Part shown: piece by piece, positions 18,786-27,107 of the stretch
How positions within the stretch are numbered: the first letter of the stretch is position 1
How the letters are laid out: every line of letters begins with the position of its first letter
Origin: Symbiobacterium thermophilum IAM 14863
Lineage (GTDB): Bacteria > Bacillota > Sulfobacillia > Symbiobacteriales > Symbiobacteriaceae
Length of the DNA: 64,000 nt
Assembly: GCF_000009905.1 (NCBI RefSeq)
Contig: NC_006177.1
Location: forward strand, 2,790,001 to 2,854,000
Direction of reading: 5' to 3'
Notes under the pieces: model-generated
The model's input: only the letters and a program-made list of their open reading frames with translations
Told to the model about the DNA's origin: nothing
The model's database searches: none
Translations under genes and position numbers: made by a program

Positions 18786-20232
18786 GCGCTTTTCGCCGGA
18801 TGAGCAGGCGTTTCTGACGGAGACCGGACTGAAGGCCGGCGACCTCGCCCCCCTGGTGGCGGACGCCCCGCCGCTCCCGGACGATGTGCTGGCGCGAATC
18901 CGCGGCCGCGCACGGGAGAAGGCAGGGCTCGCGCACGCTGCCGCCGCTGCCCCGGCTGCGGCGCCGCCCGACGTCCCAACGGCCAGTCGCCGGCCGCGCC
19001 GCTGGCTCGTGGCCGCTGCCGCCGCCCTGCTGCTGGTTGGCGGAACTCTGGCGCTGAGCAACCCCGAAGGGGCCCTGGCGGCCATCCACCGGCTGGTGCG
19101 CCTCGTCCCCGGCATCGGACTGACCGAGACCGACGGCGAGACGTGGATCCTGCCCGAGCCCGTGTCGGTGGAGCAGGACGGCGTGCGGGTGACCGTAACC
19201 GGTGCCATCAGCAACCGCGACGGGACGCAGGTGCGGTACCGCGTGGACTGGCCCGCAGATGAGCCCCTCGACAAGGTCGAGTTCGCGTCTGCCCGCGAGA
19301 GTGCGTTTCCTGAACTACGTCTTCCGGATGGAACCGTGATCCGGAGGTGGGGCGGTTCCCTGGCCGGGGGCACGCGGGACATGGTCGGCCAGTACAACTT
19401 CGGTCCGCTGCCGCCCGGAACCAGCGAGATCACCCTGGTGTTGCCTTACCTCTCCGGGGTCGCCGAACCGGTGGAGATTCCCGTCACCCTGGTCAACGCG
19501 GAAGAGGCCGGGCTGGCCGGGGCACACCCCGGAAACTGGTCGGAGGAGCGGCTGGGTGTGCAGGTCGGCGTGCCGTACTGGACGGCGGTGGATGATCGCA
19601 TCGTCGTCTCCCTTGACACCCGACTGCCTGACGGCACCCGGGTCATCGACTACCGTGACTGGATCGAGCCGCACGGCTTCGTGGAGCCCGTCCTCATCGA
19701 CGACCAGGGGCACACCTATCCCCTCATTATCGATGAGGCCGACCGCTCGGGGCCCTGGAGGCGCGCCGTCTTCCAGGGGCCGCTGGCGCCGGACGCCCGA
19801 CAGCTGACGCTCACGGTTCCCTACCTGATACTGGCGGATTACACCGCCGAAGCCCGACTCACCGTACCCCTGGAGCAACTCGCCGAAGGAAAGCCGCTCC
19901 GGCTGAACGAGGAACTGCAGATCGGCAGCCACCGCTTCACCGTCGAGACGGTAACCCGGATCGATGCCGACACCTTCGGCTTCACTCTGGACCTCGGGCC
20001 GGAGGAGGGCGGCGTCCTCCTTCAGAAAGTGGGGATCCGTCACCGCATGTTCGGTGGACCGCGCGCCTGGAGCGCCCATGGGGAAAACGGCCAGTTCACG
20101 AGCATGGAGGTCGACTTCCGCAGCGCGCCGCGGCGGAACCTGGTGATCGTCTTCGCCGACCCGGGGTACCGCGTGCACGGCGAATGGCAGGTGGAGTTGC
20201 CGGTGCCGGCCGGCCGGTCTGATGCGGAGTAG
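18775..20232 (+). CDS. Probable membrane-anchored anti-sigma factor with extracellular domains
   Basis: This is a 485-residue protein. The first roughly 75 residues are soluble and proline/alanine-rich. One membrane helix follows (RWLVAAAAALLLVGGTLALS, about 80-100), then a large extracytoplasmic region of beta-rich sequence with duplicated segments (VEQDGVRVTVTGAISNRDGTQVRYRVDW and later SLDTRLPDGTRVIDYRDW), resembling DUF4179/DUF5643 domains of Firmicute anti-sigma factors. No zinc-binding HxxxCxxC motif is present in the cytoplasmic part, so it is not a ZAS-type anti-sigma. Overlap with the sigma gene supports the functional pairing. A long perfect hairpin begins inside its stop codon. Role inferred from context and architecture. 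Confidence 0.7.
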   Translation: MTDKRFSPDEQAFLTETGLKAGDLAPLVADAPPLPDDVLARIRGRAREKAGLAHAAAAAPAAAPPDVPTASRRPRRWLVAAAAALLLVGGTLALSNPEGALAAIHRLVRLVPGIGLTETDGETWILPEPVSVEQDGVRVTVTGAISNRDGTQVRYRVDWPADEPLDKVEFASARESAFPELRLPDGTVIRRWGGSLAGGTRDMVGQYNFGPLPPGTSEITLVLPYLSGVAEPVEIPVTLVNAEEAGLAGAHPGNWSEERLGVQVGVPYWTAVDDRIVVSLDTRLPDGTRVIDYRDWIEPHGFVEPVLIDDQGHTYPLIIDEADRSGPWRRAVFQGPLAPDARQLTLTVPYLILADYTAEARLTVPLEQLAEGKPLRLNEELQIGSHRFTVETVTRIDADTFGFTLDLGPEEGGVLLQKVGIRHRMFGGPRAWSAHGENGQFTSMEVDFRSAPRRNLVIVFADPGYRVHGEWQVELPVPAGRSDAE

Positions 20233-20273
20233 AGAGGCAGGGTGCCGCCCAACTGGCGGCACCCTGCCTCTCT
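20231..20273. terminator. Bidirectional hairpin between convergent anti-sigma and copA genes
   Basis: A perfect 19-bp stem (20231-20249 with 20255-20273) closes a 5-base loop. It starts within the TAG stop of the upstream gene and has no clear T-run on either side. Confidence 0.7.
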
Positions 20274-20299
20274 GCTGAACCCTTCCTCGCACCCGCGCA

Positions 20300-23149
20300 T
20301 CACTCCTCCACCACGAGCCAGCCCCTCACCCCGTACTTGCCCGGGTCGCCGATCGCGTACCGCCCCGGCACGGTCGGCGTGAATTCCACGACCGCCGTGC
20401 GGCCGGGCGACACCCACACCTCCACGTCGGCGCCGCCCGCGTGCATGTGCAGCTGCGGATCGAATCGCACCATCTTCAGGAACCGGTGGGGAACCTCCGG
20501 GATGATGAAGTTGTGGATCACGTCCGGGTTCTCGTTGGTGAGGGAGACCCGCACCTGCTGCCCTGCCCGCACCGTGATCTCCACCGGCAGCTCCAGGTCC
20601 CGGATGGTGAGGTCGTACCGCACCGTGTTGAAGGGCTGGGTGTAGAAGAAGGCCAGCCAGATGGCAAAGGCCATGACCCCGGCCGCGGCCGCCTTCACCA
20701 GGGCGTCGCCGCGGATGCCGCCGCGGCTGCGGGGGTTGTACCGCTTCAGCAGCAGCGAGTTGGAGACCACCGAGACCGACGAGAAGGCCATCGCCCCGCC
20801 TGCGATCATCGGGTTCAGCAGCCCGAAGGCCGCCATGGGGATGCCGATCACGTTGTAGATGAACGCCCAGAACAGGTTCTCCTTGATGGTCCGCATCGTC
20901 TGCCGGCTCAGCCGCAGGGCCTGGGCGATGCCCTTGAGGTCGCCGTTCATCAGTGTAACCGAGGCGGTCTCAATGGCCACATCGGTGCCAGTGCCGATGG
21001 CGATCCCCAGATCGGCGGTGGCCAGGGCCGGCGCGTCGTTGATGCCGTCGCCCACCATCGCGACGACCTTCCGCCCGCCCTCCTTCAACTGCTCCACGTG
21101 CTGCGCCTTGTCCCCGGGCAGCACCTCGGCCAGGACCCGGTCCACCCCGACCTGCCGGCCGATGGCCCCCGCCGTCCGCCGGTTGTCGCCGGTGATCATC
21201 ACGACCTCCAGCCCCAGTTCGTGCAGCTCGGCGATGGCCTCCGCCGACGTGGGCTTGACCGTGTCCGCCACGGCGATGATCCCGGCCAGGGCGCCGTCCA
21301 CCGCCGCGAGCATCGCGGTCTTGCCCGCCGCCTCCAGTTCCGCCATCTGCGCCTCCGCCCGGGCCGTGTCGATGCCCCGCTCGGCCATCAGCCGCCGGGT
21401 GCCCACCAGCACCTCCCGCCCGGCCACCCGCGCCTCCAGGCCGGCGCCGGGGATGGCTTCGAAGGACTCCACCTCCGGCAGGGCGATGTCCCGCTCCTTG
21501 GCTCCCGCCACGATCGCCTGGCCCAGCGGATGCTCCGACCGGGACTCCGCCGCGGCCACCAGGGCCAGCAGCTCGTCCGCCCCCGGGGCGCCCGCACCCA
21601 GCGGGATGACGTCGGTGAGCTCGGGCCGGCCCCACGTGATGGTCCCCGTCTTGTCCAGCACCACCACATCCACCTTGTGGGCCCGCTCCAGGTGCTCGCC
21701 GCCCTTGAAGAGGATGCCCGCCTCCGCCCCCTTGCCGGTGCCCACCATCACCGCGGTGGGGGTGGCCAGGCCGAGGGCGCACGGGCAGGCGATGACCAGC
21801 ACCGAGATGGCGGCGTGCAGGGCCGCGTTCCAGTCGCCGGCGATCAGCCCCCAGGCCAGCAGGGTGACGGCGGCGATGCCGACCACCGCGGGGACGAAAA
21901 TGCCCGAGATCCGGTCCGCCAGCTTCTGGATCGGCGCCTTGGAACCCTGGGCCTCCTCCACCATGCGAACGATCTGGGCCAGGGCGGTGTCCTTGCCCAC
22001 CCGGGTCGCCCGCAGGGTGATGGCGCCGTTCTTGTTGAGGGTGGCGCCGGTGACGGCGTCGCCGGGCCCCTTGTCCACCGGGATCGGCTCGCCGGTCAGC
22101 ATCGACTCGTCCACGGCCGACGTGCCGGACAGGACCACCCCGTCCACCGGGATCTTCTCCCCCGGCCGGACGACGATGACGTCGCCCACCACCACGTCCT
22201 CGATGGGCACGTCCCGCTCCACGCCGTCCCGCACCACCCTGGCGGTCTTGGCCTGGAGCGACAGCAGCTTGCGGATCGCCTCGGAGGTCCGGCCCTTGGC
22301 GATGGCCTCCAGGGTCTTCCCCAGCAGGATCAGGGTGAGGATGGTCGCGCTGGACTCGTAGTAGTTCTCGCCGCCCAGGAAGAAGGAGAGCGCGACGGAG
22401 TACAGGTAGGCCGCCGTGGTGCCCAGGGCGACCAGCACGTCCATGTTGGCGGAGCCGTGGCGCAGGTTCAGCCAGGCGCCGCGGTAGAACCGCCAGCCGA
22501 CGACCACCTGGATGATCGTCGCCAGGGCGAACTGGAACCACCGGTTCATCAGCACCGGGTGGTGGATCCGCATCGGCATCAGGATCATGTTGGCCACGAA
22601 CAGCGGCAGGGTCAGCGCCGCGGAGAAGGCCAGCAGGGCGACCTGCCGGCGCATCTCCTGCCTCCGCCGCTCCCGGTCGGCGTCCGCCGCGTCGGCGGCC
22701 AGCCTGGCGCCGTAGCCCAGGTCCCGGATCAGCCCGATCAGGTCCTCAGCCCGCACCCCCACCGCCTCAACGGTCGCCTTCTCCGTGCTCAGGTTGACGC
22801 TGGCGCTGAGCACGCCCGGCACCCGGGAGAGCTTCCGCTCGATCTTGCTGGAGCACGCCGCACAGGTCATGCCCGCGATATCGAAAGTGAACTTGTCCTT
22901 GACGACCCCGTAGCCCAGGTCGGTCACCAGGTCGAAGAGCTTCTGGGGGGTAACCGCGGAAGGGTCGTAGTAGACCGTGGCCTTCTCCGTGGTCAGGTTG
23001 ACGCTGGCCTCCTGCACCCCTTCCGCCTTCGCCAGCCGCCGCTGGATGCGGGCGGAGCAGGCCGCACAGGTCATGCCCATCACGCTGAACTCCAGCCTGG
23101 CGCCGGTCCGGGCCTCCGCGCTCCCGGACAGGTGGATGGCATCGCTCAT
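20300..23149 (-). CDS. copA: Copper-translocating P1B-type ATPase with C-terminal cupredoxin-like extension
   Basis: This 949-residue Cu+ exporter has two N-terminal heavy-metal domains ([12 protein letters not shown] and [12 protein letters not shown]), the membrane metal site [13 protein letters not shown], the phosphorylation site [12 protein letters not shown] and the hinge [21 protein letters not shown]. The ATG at 23149 is chosen because GGAGG lies 8 bases upstream. After the normal last helix and KRYNP, about 144 extra residues follow: one more membrane helix ([14 protein letters not shown]) and a roughly 105-residue beta-rich domain ([64 protein letters not shown]) that looks like a cupredoxin fold. 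The added helix would put this domain outside the membrane. It keeps several histidines but lacks the usual Cys ligand. A CsoR-like operator is upstream. Confidence 0.93.
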   Translation of the reverse strand: MSDAIHLSGSAEARTGARLEFSVMGMTCAACSARIQRRLAKAEGVQEASVNLTTEKATVYYDPSAVTPQKLFDLVTDLGYGVVKDKFTFDIAGMTCAACSSKIERKLSRVPGVLSASVNLSTEKATVEAVGVRAEDLIGLIRDLGYGARLAADAADADRERRRQEMRRQVALLAFSAALTLPLFVANMILMPMRIHHPVLMNRWFQFALATIIQVVVGWRFYRGAWLNLRHGSANMDVLVALGTTAAYLYSVALSFFLGGENYYESSATILTLILLGKTLEAIAKGRTSEAIRKLLSLQAKTARVVRDGVERDVPIEDVVVGDVIVVRPGEKIPVDGVVLSGTSAVDESMLTGEPIPVDKGPGDAVTGATLNKNGAITLRATRVGKDTALAQIVRMVEEAQGSKAPIQKLADRISGIFVPAVVGIAAVTLLAWGLIAGDWNAALHAAISVLVIACPCALGLATPTAVMVGTGKGAEAGILFKGGEHLERAHKVDVVVLDKTGTITWGRPELTDVIPLGAGAPGADELLALVAAAESRSEHPLGQAIVAGAKERDIALPEVESFEAIPGAGLEARVAGREVLVGTRRLMAERGIDTARAEAQMAELEAAGKTAMLAAVDGALAGIIAVADTVKPTSAEAIAELHELGLEVVMITGDNRRTAGAIGRQVGVDRVLAEVLPGDKAQHVEQLKEGGRKVVAMVGDGINDAPALATADLGIAIGTGTDVAIETASVTLMNGDLKGIAQALRLSRQTMRTIKENLFWAFIYNVIGIPMAAFGLLNPMIAGGAMAFSSVSVVSNSLLLKRYNPRSRGGIRGDALVKAAAAGVMAFAIWLAFFYTQPFNTVRYDLTIRDLELPVEITVRAGQQVRVSLTNENPDVIHNFIIPEVPHRFLKMVRFDPQLHMHAGGADVEVWVSPGRTAVVEFTPTVPGRYAIGDPGKYGVRGWLVVEE

Positions 23150-23205
23150 GATCGTGTCCTCCAGATGCGTGAGCTCGAGCGAACCCCGCAGGATTGCCGC
23201 TCGGT

Positions 23206-23224
23206 ACCCATACGGGGTATGGGT
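23206..23224. promoter_or_regulatory. CsoR-like operator upstream of copA
   Basis: ACCCATAC-GGG-GTATGGGT is an inverted repeat with perfect 8-bp arms. It resembles the TACCC/GGGTA-type sites bound by CsoR-family copper repressors and lies 57-75 bases upstream of the copA start. No csoR gene is in the window. Confidence 0.6.
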
Positions 23225-23260
23225 TCTTGACTCTATCGTAGCCTTCAACCGGTCATCGCG

Positions 23261-23839
23261 TCAAGGGTGCACGTTTGCATCTGGCCGGGCGGCGGCGTGG
23301 ACGTCGTCCGCCTGCAGGTCCTCGGGCGTCATGCGCATGAGGTACTCCGGCGCAGGCTCCCCCGGGACGTCGGCGCGCTTCCAGAAGCGGAACCCCGCCT
23401 TCTCGTAGGCCCGGATCGCGGCCAGGTTGCCCTCCTCCGGGCCGATGACGCATGACCGCGCCCCGAACGAACCGAAGACCACCTGCCGCATGAAGGCGCG
23501 GATGGCCGCCGGTCCCAGCCCCCGGCCGACGAACTCCGGCTCGCCGATGATGACGTCGACGCCGGCAGTATCGTCGTCCACGCCGATGTGGCGGGCGTAA
23601 TCGGGCCAGTGATTGATCCGGTAGGTCTGGATATACCCTATGGGGGTATTCCCGTACAGGATCAGGTACGGCTCGGTGGGCTTCTCCCGGCGGATGTAGG
23701 GGCCGAACTCCTGCTCCACCTGTGCCCGGGTGCGTCCGCCGGGGCTGTACCAGCGCATGACGTGGGGCGTGTTGAGCCAGCGGTGCATCCGATCCAGATC
23801 GTCCTCCGTCAGGCGGCGAAAGCGGATCTCCTGCTGCAC
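23261..23839 (-). CDS. GNAT acetyltransferase, AAC(6')-like
   Basis: This is a 192-residue single-domain GNAT. The order RLTEDDLDRMHRWLNTPHVMRWYS, then EPYLILYGNTPIGYIQTYRI, then GVDVIIGEPEFVGRGLGPAAIRAFMRQVVF and AIRAYEKAGFRFWKR is that of the aminoglycoside 6'-acetyltransferase/RimJ-like group; EFVGRGLG is the acetyl-CoA loop. Antibiotic modification is possible but cannot be claimed from sequence alone. I chose GTG at 23839, with AGGAGG 6-9 bases upstream; upstream in-frame codons run into the divergent ctaA promoter region. It lies downstream of the ctaA divergent promoter and upstream of copA in the same direction. A CsoR-site look-alike occurs inside it at 23633-23649. Confidence 0.85.
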   Translation of the reverse strand: MQQEIRFRRLTEDDLDRMHRWLNTPHVMRWYSPGGRTRAQVEQEFGPYIRREKPTEPYLILYGNTPIGYIQTYRINHWPDYARHIGVDDDTAGVDVIIGEPEFVGRGLGPAAIRAFMRQVVFGSFGARSCVIGPEEGNLAAIRAYEKAGFRFWKRADVPGEPAPEYLMRMTPEDLQADDVHAAARPDANVHP

Positions 23840-23908
23840 AGTCTGCCTCCTCCTCTCATGCGTATCCCGATTGGGCGAACCAGCAGGGAGCGGCGTCTTG
23901 TTGTCGAA

Positions 23909-23924
23909 GTATTTAAAAGAATAC
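23909..23924. promoter_or_regulatory. Inverted repeat in the ctaA/GNAT divergent promoter region
   Basis: GTATT-N6-AATAC lies in an AT-rich patch (the most AT-rich stretch for several hundred bases) 23 bases before the ctaA start. It may be an operator or part of the core promoters; I could not fit a convincing -35/-10 pair. Confidence 0.35.
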
Positions 23925-23946
23925 GTGTTTGTGGAGGAGTGGCTTG

Positions 23947-24867
23947 ATGAAGGCGCTGCGAGCGGTCTCGCTGGCCAACACGGCGGTGATGCTCCTGGCT
24001 GTGCTCTGGGGCGCATGGGTGACGTCCAGTGACTCCGGCGACGGCTGCGGGGCCTCCTGGCCGCTGTGCAAGGGAACGTTCATGCCCGATTGGGACTACG
24101 CGGCCATCGTGGAGTTCGGCCACCGGGTGGTCTCCGCCCTGGCCGGGCTGCTCTCGGTCGCGGTGCTGGTCTGGGTTGCGCGCGTGCGGCCCTCCGAGAC
24201 CCGCCTGAAGCGGCTCGCTTTCGGAACCTTCTTTTTCGTCGTGCTGCAGGGCGGCCTGGGTGCGGCGGCCGTGCTCCGGCCCCAGCCCGACCTGGTGATG
24301 GCCCTCCACTTCGGCTTCTCCCTGCTCTGCTTCACCTTCGCCCTGCTGGTGACCGTCGCGCTGGGGCAGGGTGAGCGCGCCGCGTTCCAGCGCCCCGACG
24401 TCTCCGCCCAGCCGGTGGCTCCGGGGCTGCGCACCCAGATCTGGGGCCTGGCCGTCTACACCTACCTCGTGGTCTACCTCGGGGCCTACGTCCGCCACCT
24501 CGGGGCCTCCATGGCCTGCACGGGCTGGCCGCTGTGCAACGGCGAGCTGATCCCGCCGCTCTACGGGCCCGTGGGCGCCAACTTCGCCCACCGGCTCGGC
24601 GCCGCCCTGGCCGTCGTCCTGGTCCTGCGCCTCTGGTGGACGGCCCGCCGGCTCACCGAACGGGACGACCTGCGGCGGGGCGCGGCCTGGGCGCTGGCGC
24701 TCATGGCGGCCCAGGTGGCCAGCGGCGCGCTGTTCCCGCTGGGCTACCTGAATCTCCTGACGCAGCTCCTGCACACGGGGCTGATCACCGGCTTCTGGGG
24801 CGTGCTCAGCTACCTCTGCTACCTCACGCTCCCGGTCGGGCGGGAGACCGTCGCCGTGAGCGCGTGA
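23947..24867 (+). CDS. ctaA: Heme A synthase
   Basis: This is a 306-residue, eight-helix membrane protein of the CtaA/COX15 family, which oxidises heme O to heme A for aa3-type cytochrome oxidases. Each half has the expected cysteine pair in an extracytoplasmic loop (GCGASWPLC and ACTGWPLCNG) and helix-borne histidines (EFGHRVVSALAG, MALHFGFSLL, NFAHRLGAALAV, LLHTGLITGFWG). The ATG at 23947 has GGAGGAG upstream at a suitable distance. It is alone, with a strong terminator after it; heme O synthase and oxidase genes are not in the window. Its presence implies aerobic respiration alongside the anaerobic formate and fumarate functions seen elsewhere. Confidence 0.93.
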   Translation: MKALRAVSLANTAVMLLAVLWGAWVTSSDSGDGCGASWPLCKGTFMPDWDYAAIVEFGHRVVSALAGLLSVAVLVWVARVRPSETRLKRLAFGTFFFVVLQGGLGAAAVLRPQPDLVMALHFGFSLLCFTFALLVTVALGQGERAAFQRPDVSAQPVAPGLRTQIWGLAVYTYLVVYLGAYVRHLGASMACTGWPLCNGELIPPLYGPVGANFAHRLGAALAVVLVLRLWWTARRLTERDDLRRGAAWALALMAAQVASGALFPLGYLNLLTQLLHTGLITGFWGVLSYLCYLTLPVGRETVAVSA

Positions 24868-24899
24868 GCGGCCGGTCAGTCTTCCCGGTCAGGACGGAT

Positions 24900-24946
24900 C
24901 GAAGCGGCGTCCAAGGCGCCTGTGCGCCGGACGCCGCTTCGGTTTT
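24900..24946 (+). terminator. Strong rho-independent terminator of ctaA
   Basis: A 13-bp outer stem (24900-24912 with 24929-24941) and an inner GGCGC/GCGCC stem are followed by GTTTT. Confidence 0.85.
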
Positions 24947-25159
24947 CCCGGACCGGCCGGGCCGCTGACTGATCCGGCATCGTCCCCGGGTACGACCCGC
25001 CCGGCCCGTGCGGCCGATCCCCGCCTTTCCCGCAAGGCCGACTGGCGACATTCCCCAATGGCCGCCTCAGAAATGCCCTCGAAGCCGATTTCGCCGCTTT
25101 CCATCCGGGGTATGCTGAGACCGTAAGCAGACGGTGGGAATCGAGAGGAGGACGTGAGC

Positions 25160-25294
25160 ATGATGGAGATTCTGGTCGTCCTGGGCCTGCTGAGCATCGT
25201 CCTGTTCGCCCCGACCTCGCCGGAGATCCGCCGGCGCGAGCTGCAGTACGGCTTCGGCGTCCTCACCCCCGAAGCCGTTGCCCGCCCCCGGTAA
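25160..25294 (+). CDS. Small single-helix membrane protein, tandem paralogue 1
   Basis: This 44-residue peptide begins MMEILVVLGLLSIVLFAPTS, one membrane helix, followed by a conserved basic-acidic stretch PEIRRRELQYGFGV and a short tail. AGGAGG lies just upstream (25147-25152). The next open frame encodes a clear relative with the same helix and the EIRRRELQ-G motif, so both are likely real genes that arose by duplication. Conservation is at the protein level: the shared core aligns almost without gaps while the tails differ. I do not recognise the family. A small regulatory or scaffold membrane peptide is a guess only. A possible -10 (TATGCT) is near 25111. Confidence 0.65.
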   Translation: MMEILVVLGLLSIVLFAPTSPEIRRRELQYGFGVLTPEAVARPR

Positions 25295-25380
25295 GCCGAC
25301 CCTCCCATACCGGCACCGGCCCGAGGGCCGGGTTCGGCGACGGGCCGCAAGCCCACGGAGGCCCCCGGAAGGAGGAGTGC

Positions 25381-25584
25381 ATGATGGCAGAAATCCTGAT
25401 TCTCCTGGGCCTGCTGAGCATCGTCCTGCTCCGGCCGACCTCGGTGGAAATCCGGCGGCGCGAGCTGCAGCACGGCTACGACGTCTTCGGCTCTGCCCTC
25501 CTGGCCGCGCCCGGTAACCCGGGCCGGGAACCCTCGGGACCCCACCGCACGCCCGCGGGGACGGCGGGACCCTCGGCCGCCTGA
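25381..25584 (+). CDS. Small single-helix membrane protein, tandem paralogue 2
   Basis: This 67-residue peptide starts MMAEILILLGLLSIVLLRPT and continues with SVEIRRRELQHGYDVFG, matching the upstream 44-residue protein at about two thirds of positions over the first 33 residues. It carries a longer, low-complexity Pro/Gly/Ala tail that is probably disordered. AGGAGGAGTGC precedes the double ATG. It ends just before a large bidirectional terminator shared with the amino-acid ABC operon. Identity unknown. The helix is short and strongly hydrophobic with a charged C-terminal flank, which suggests N-out or N-in single-pass insertion with the RRRE segment at the membrane surface. Confidence 0.65.
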   Translation: MMAEILILLGLLSIVLLRPTSVEIRRRELQHGYDVFGSALLAAPGNPGREPSGPHRTPAGTAGPSAA

Positions 25585-25593
25585 AGAAGCAAG

Positions 25594-25638
25594 AGCCATC
25601 GAGGCCCGAAGAAGCGGCACTTCTTCGCCTCGATGGCT
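25594..25638. terminator. Bidirectional terminator between the small-protein pair and the amino-acid ABC operon
   Basis: AGCCATCGAGG (25594-25604) pairs with CCTCGATGGCT (25628-25638), and an inner CGAAGAAG/CTTCTTCG stem (25607-25614 with 25620-25627) closes a 5-base loop. The two genes on either side converge. Confidence 0.8.
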
Positions 25639-25644
25639 TCTCCG

Positions 25645-26367
25645 TCACAGGATCGCCTTCAGGAACGCCGCCGTGCGGGGATGCTGCGGGCTGGAAAAAA
25701 CCTGCTGCGGCTCTCCCTGCTCCACCAGCCGGCCCTCGTCCATGAAGATCACCCGGTCGCAGACCTCCCGGGCGAAGCCCATCTCGTGGGTGACCACCAG
25801 CATGGTCATGCCCTCCAGGGCCAGCTGCTTCATCACCTCCAGCACCTCCTTGACCATCTCCGGGTCCAGGGCGGAGGTGGGCTCGTCGAAGAGCATCACC
25901 TCGGGGTTCATGGCCAGGGCCCTGGCGATGGCCACCCGCTGCTTCTGCCCGCCGGAGAGGCTGTCCGGGTAGGCGTGGGCCTTGTCCCGCAGCCCCACCC
26001 GGCCGAGCAGCTCCAGGGCCCTCTCCTCGGCGTCCTTGGCGGACAGGCGGCCGGTCAGCACCGGCGCCAGCGTCACGTTCCGGAGCACCGTCATGTGCGG
26101 GAAGAGGTTGAAGTGCTGAAAGACCATCCCCACCCGCTGCCGCAGCCGGTTGACGTCGAAGCCGGGCGCCGTGATCTCCTGCCCGTCCACTGCGATGGAG
26201 CCGGCGGTCGGCTGCTCCAGCAGGTTCACGCACCGCAGCAGGGTCGACTTGCCGGAGCCGGAGGGGCCGATCAGCGCCACCACCTCGCCCCGGGCCACGT
26301 CCAGGTCGATGCCCCGCAAGACCTCCAGCCTGCCGAAGGACTTGCGCAGGTTACGAACGCGAATCAC
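25645..26367 (-). CDS. Polar amino-acid ABC importer, ATPase subunit
   Basis: This is a 240-residue ATPase of the GlnQ/HisP/ArtP class: Walker [11 protein letters not shown]-loop [17 protein letters not shown], signature [19 protein letters not shown], Walker [15 protein letters not shown] and switch histidine in VVTHEMGFA. It energises uptake of an amino acid by the permease encoded just upstream; the two genes overlap by 17 bases. The solute-binding protein is the first gene of the operon. The binding protein's promoter carries an ARG-box-like element, so arginine, ornithine or lysine are the more likely substrates, but specificity cannot be read from this subunit. Confidence 0.92.
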   Translation of the reverse strand: MIRVRNLRKSFGRLEVLRGIDLDVARGEVVALIGPSGSGKSTLLRCVNLLEQPTAGSIAVDGQEITAPGFDVNRLRQRVGMVFQHFNLFPHMTVLRNVTLAPVLTGRLSAKDAEERALELLGRVGLRDKAHAYPDSLSGGQKQRVAIARALAMNPEVMLFDEPTSALDPEMVKEVLEVMKQLALEGMTMLVVTHEMGFAREVCDRVIFMDEGRLVEQGEPQQVFSSPQHPRTAAFLKAIL

Positions 26368-27028
26368 TCTTGCCCAGCCTCCTCTCCAACAGCCGGACCA
26401 GCTGCGAGGTGATGCCGGTCAGCACCAGGTAGTATACGGCCGCCACCAGCAGCGCCTGGAACATGGCAAAGTGCGCGGTGCCCACCGTCTTCGTCTTGAA
26501 CATGATGTCGGCCACGCCCAGGACCGAGATCACCGACGACTCCTTGATGAGCGATGCGAACTCGTTGGCCAGGGGCGGCAGGGCGCGGCGGAAGGCCTGG
26601 GGCAGGATGATGTGGCGCATCGTCTGCGCAAAGGTCAGCCCCAGGGACCGGCCGGCCTCCATCTGGCCACGGTCGATGGACTCGATCGCGCCGCGGAAGA
26701 TCTCTGCCACGTAGGCGCCGCTGTTGAGCGACAGCGCGATGGTGCCCGCGGTCATGGCGGGCAGGTCGATGCCGAACAGGAAGAACGGCCCGTAGTACAT
26801 GAGGTACAGCTGCACCAGGAACGGCGTGCCGCGCACGACCTCCACGTACAGCGTGGCCAGGCCGTAGAGCGCCCACAGGATCAGGTTGGACGGCTTCCGG
26901 CTGCGCAGCAGCCCTGCGACCAGGCCGATGAGGGTACCGAAGAGGATGCCCAGGGCCGAGATCTGGAGGGTGATCTTGACCCCCTCAAAGATGATCGGAA
27001 CGAACGTGGGTATGACGTCCCAGCGCAT
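26351..27028 (-). CDS. Polar amino-acid ABC importer, permease subunit
   Basis: This is a 225-residue permease of the HisM/GlnP family with about five membrane helices ([19 protein letters not shown] and others) and the family EAA loop [34 protein letters not shown]. The segment [20 protein letters not shown] is the characteristic family motif. The ATG at 27028 is preceded by GGGAG; codons upstream of it are unconserved and cross the terminator. A single permease gene implies a homodimeric channel. It sits between the binding-protein gene and the ATPase gene and is separated from the former by a hairpin that should lower its expression relative to the binding protein. Confidence 0.92.
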   Translation of the reverse strand: MRWDVIPTFVPIIFEGVKITLQISALGILFGTLIGLVAGLLRSRKPSNLILWALYGLATLYVEVVRGTPFLVQLYLMYYGPFFLFGIDLPAMTAGTIALSLNSGAYVAEIFRGAIESIDRGQMEAGRSLGLTFAQTMRHIILPQAFRRALPPLANEFASLIKESSVISVLGVADIMFKTKTVGTAHFAMFQALLVAAVYYLVLTGITSQLVRLLERRLGKSDSRS

Positions 27029-27043
27029 CGCGGATCTCCCTTC

Positions 27044-27084
27044 AAAAAGCCCCCAGACCGCCGTTCCCCTGGCGGCCTGGGGGC
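27044..27084 (-). terminator. Intra-operon terminator between binding protein and permease genes
   Basis: On the minus strand a hairpin with GCCCCCAG/CTGGGGGC arms and inner CCGCC/GGCGG is followed by TTTTTG. It should stop part of the transcripts after the binding-protein gene. Confidence 0.75.
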
Positions 27085-27107
27085 CCCGTGCGTCTTCGGA
27101 GCGGCTG

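Noticed and set aside
20441-23230. 929-codon plus-strand frame opposite copA
   Set aside because: Antisense artefact of a high-GC gene; copA has complete catalytic motifs on the minus strand.
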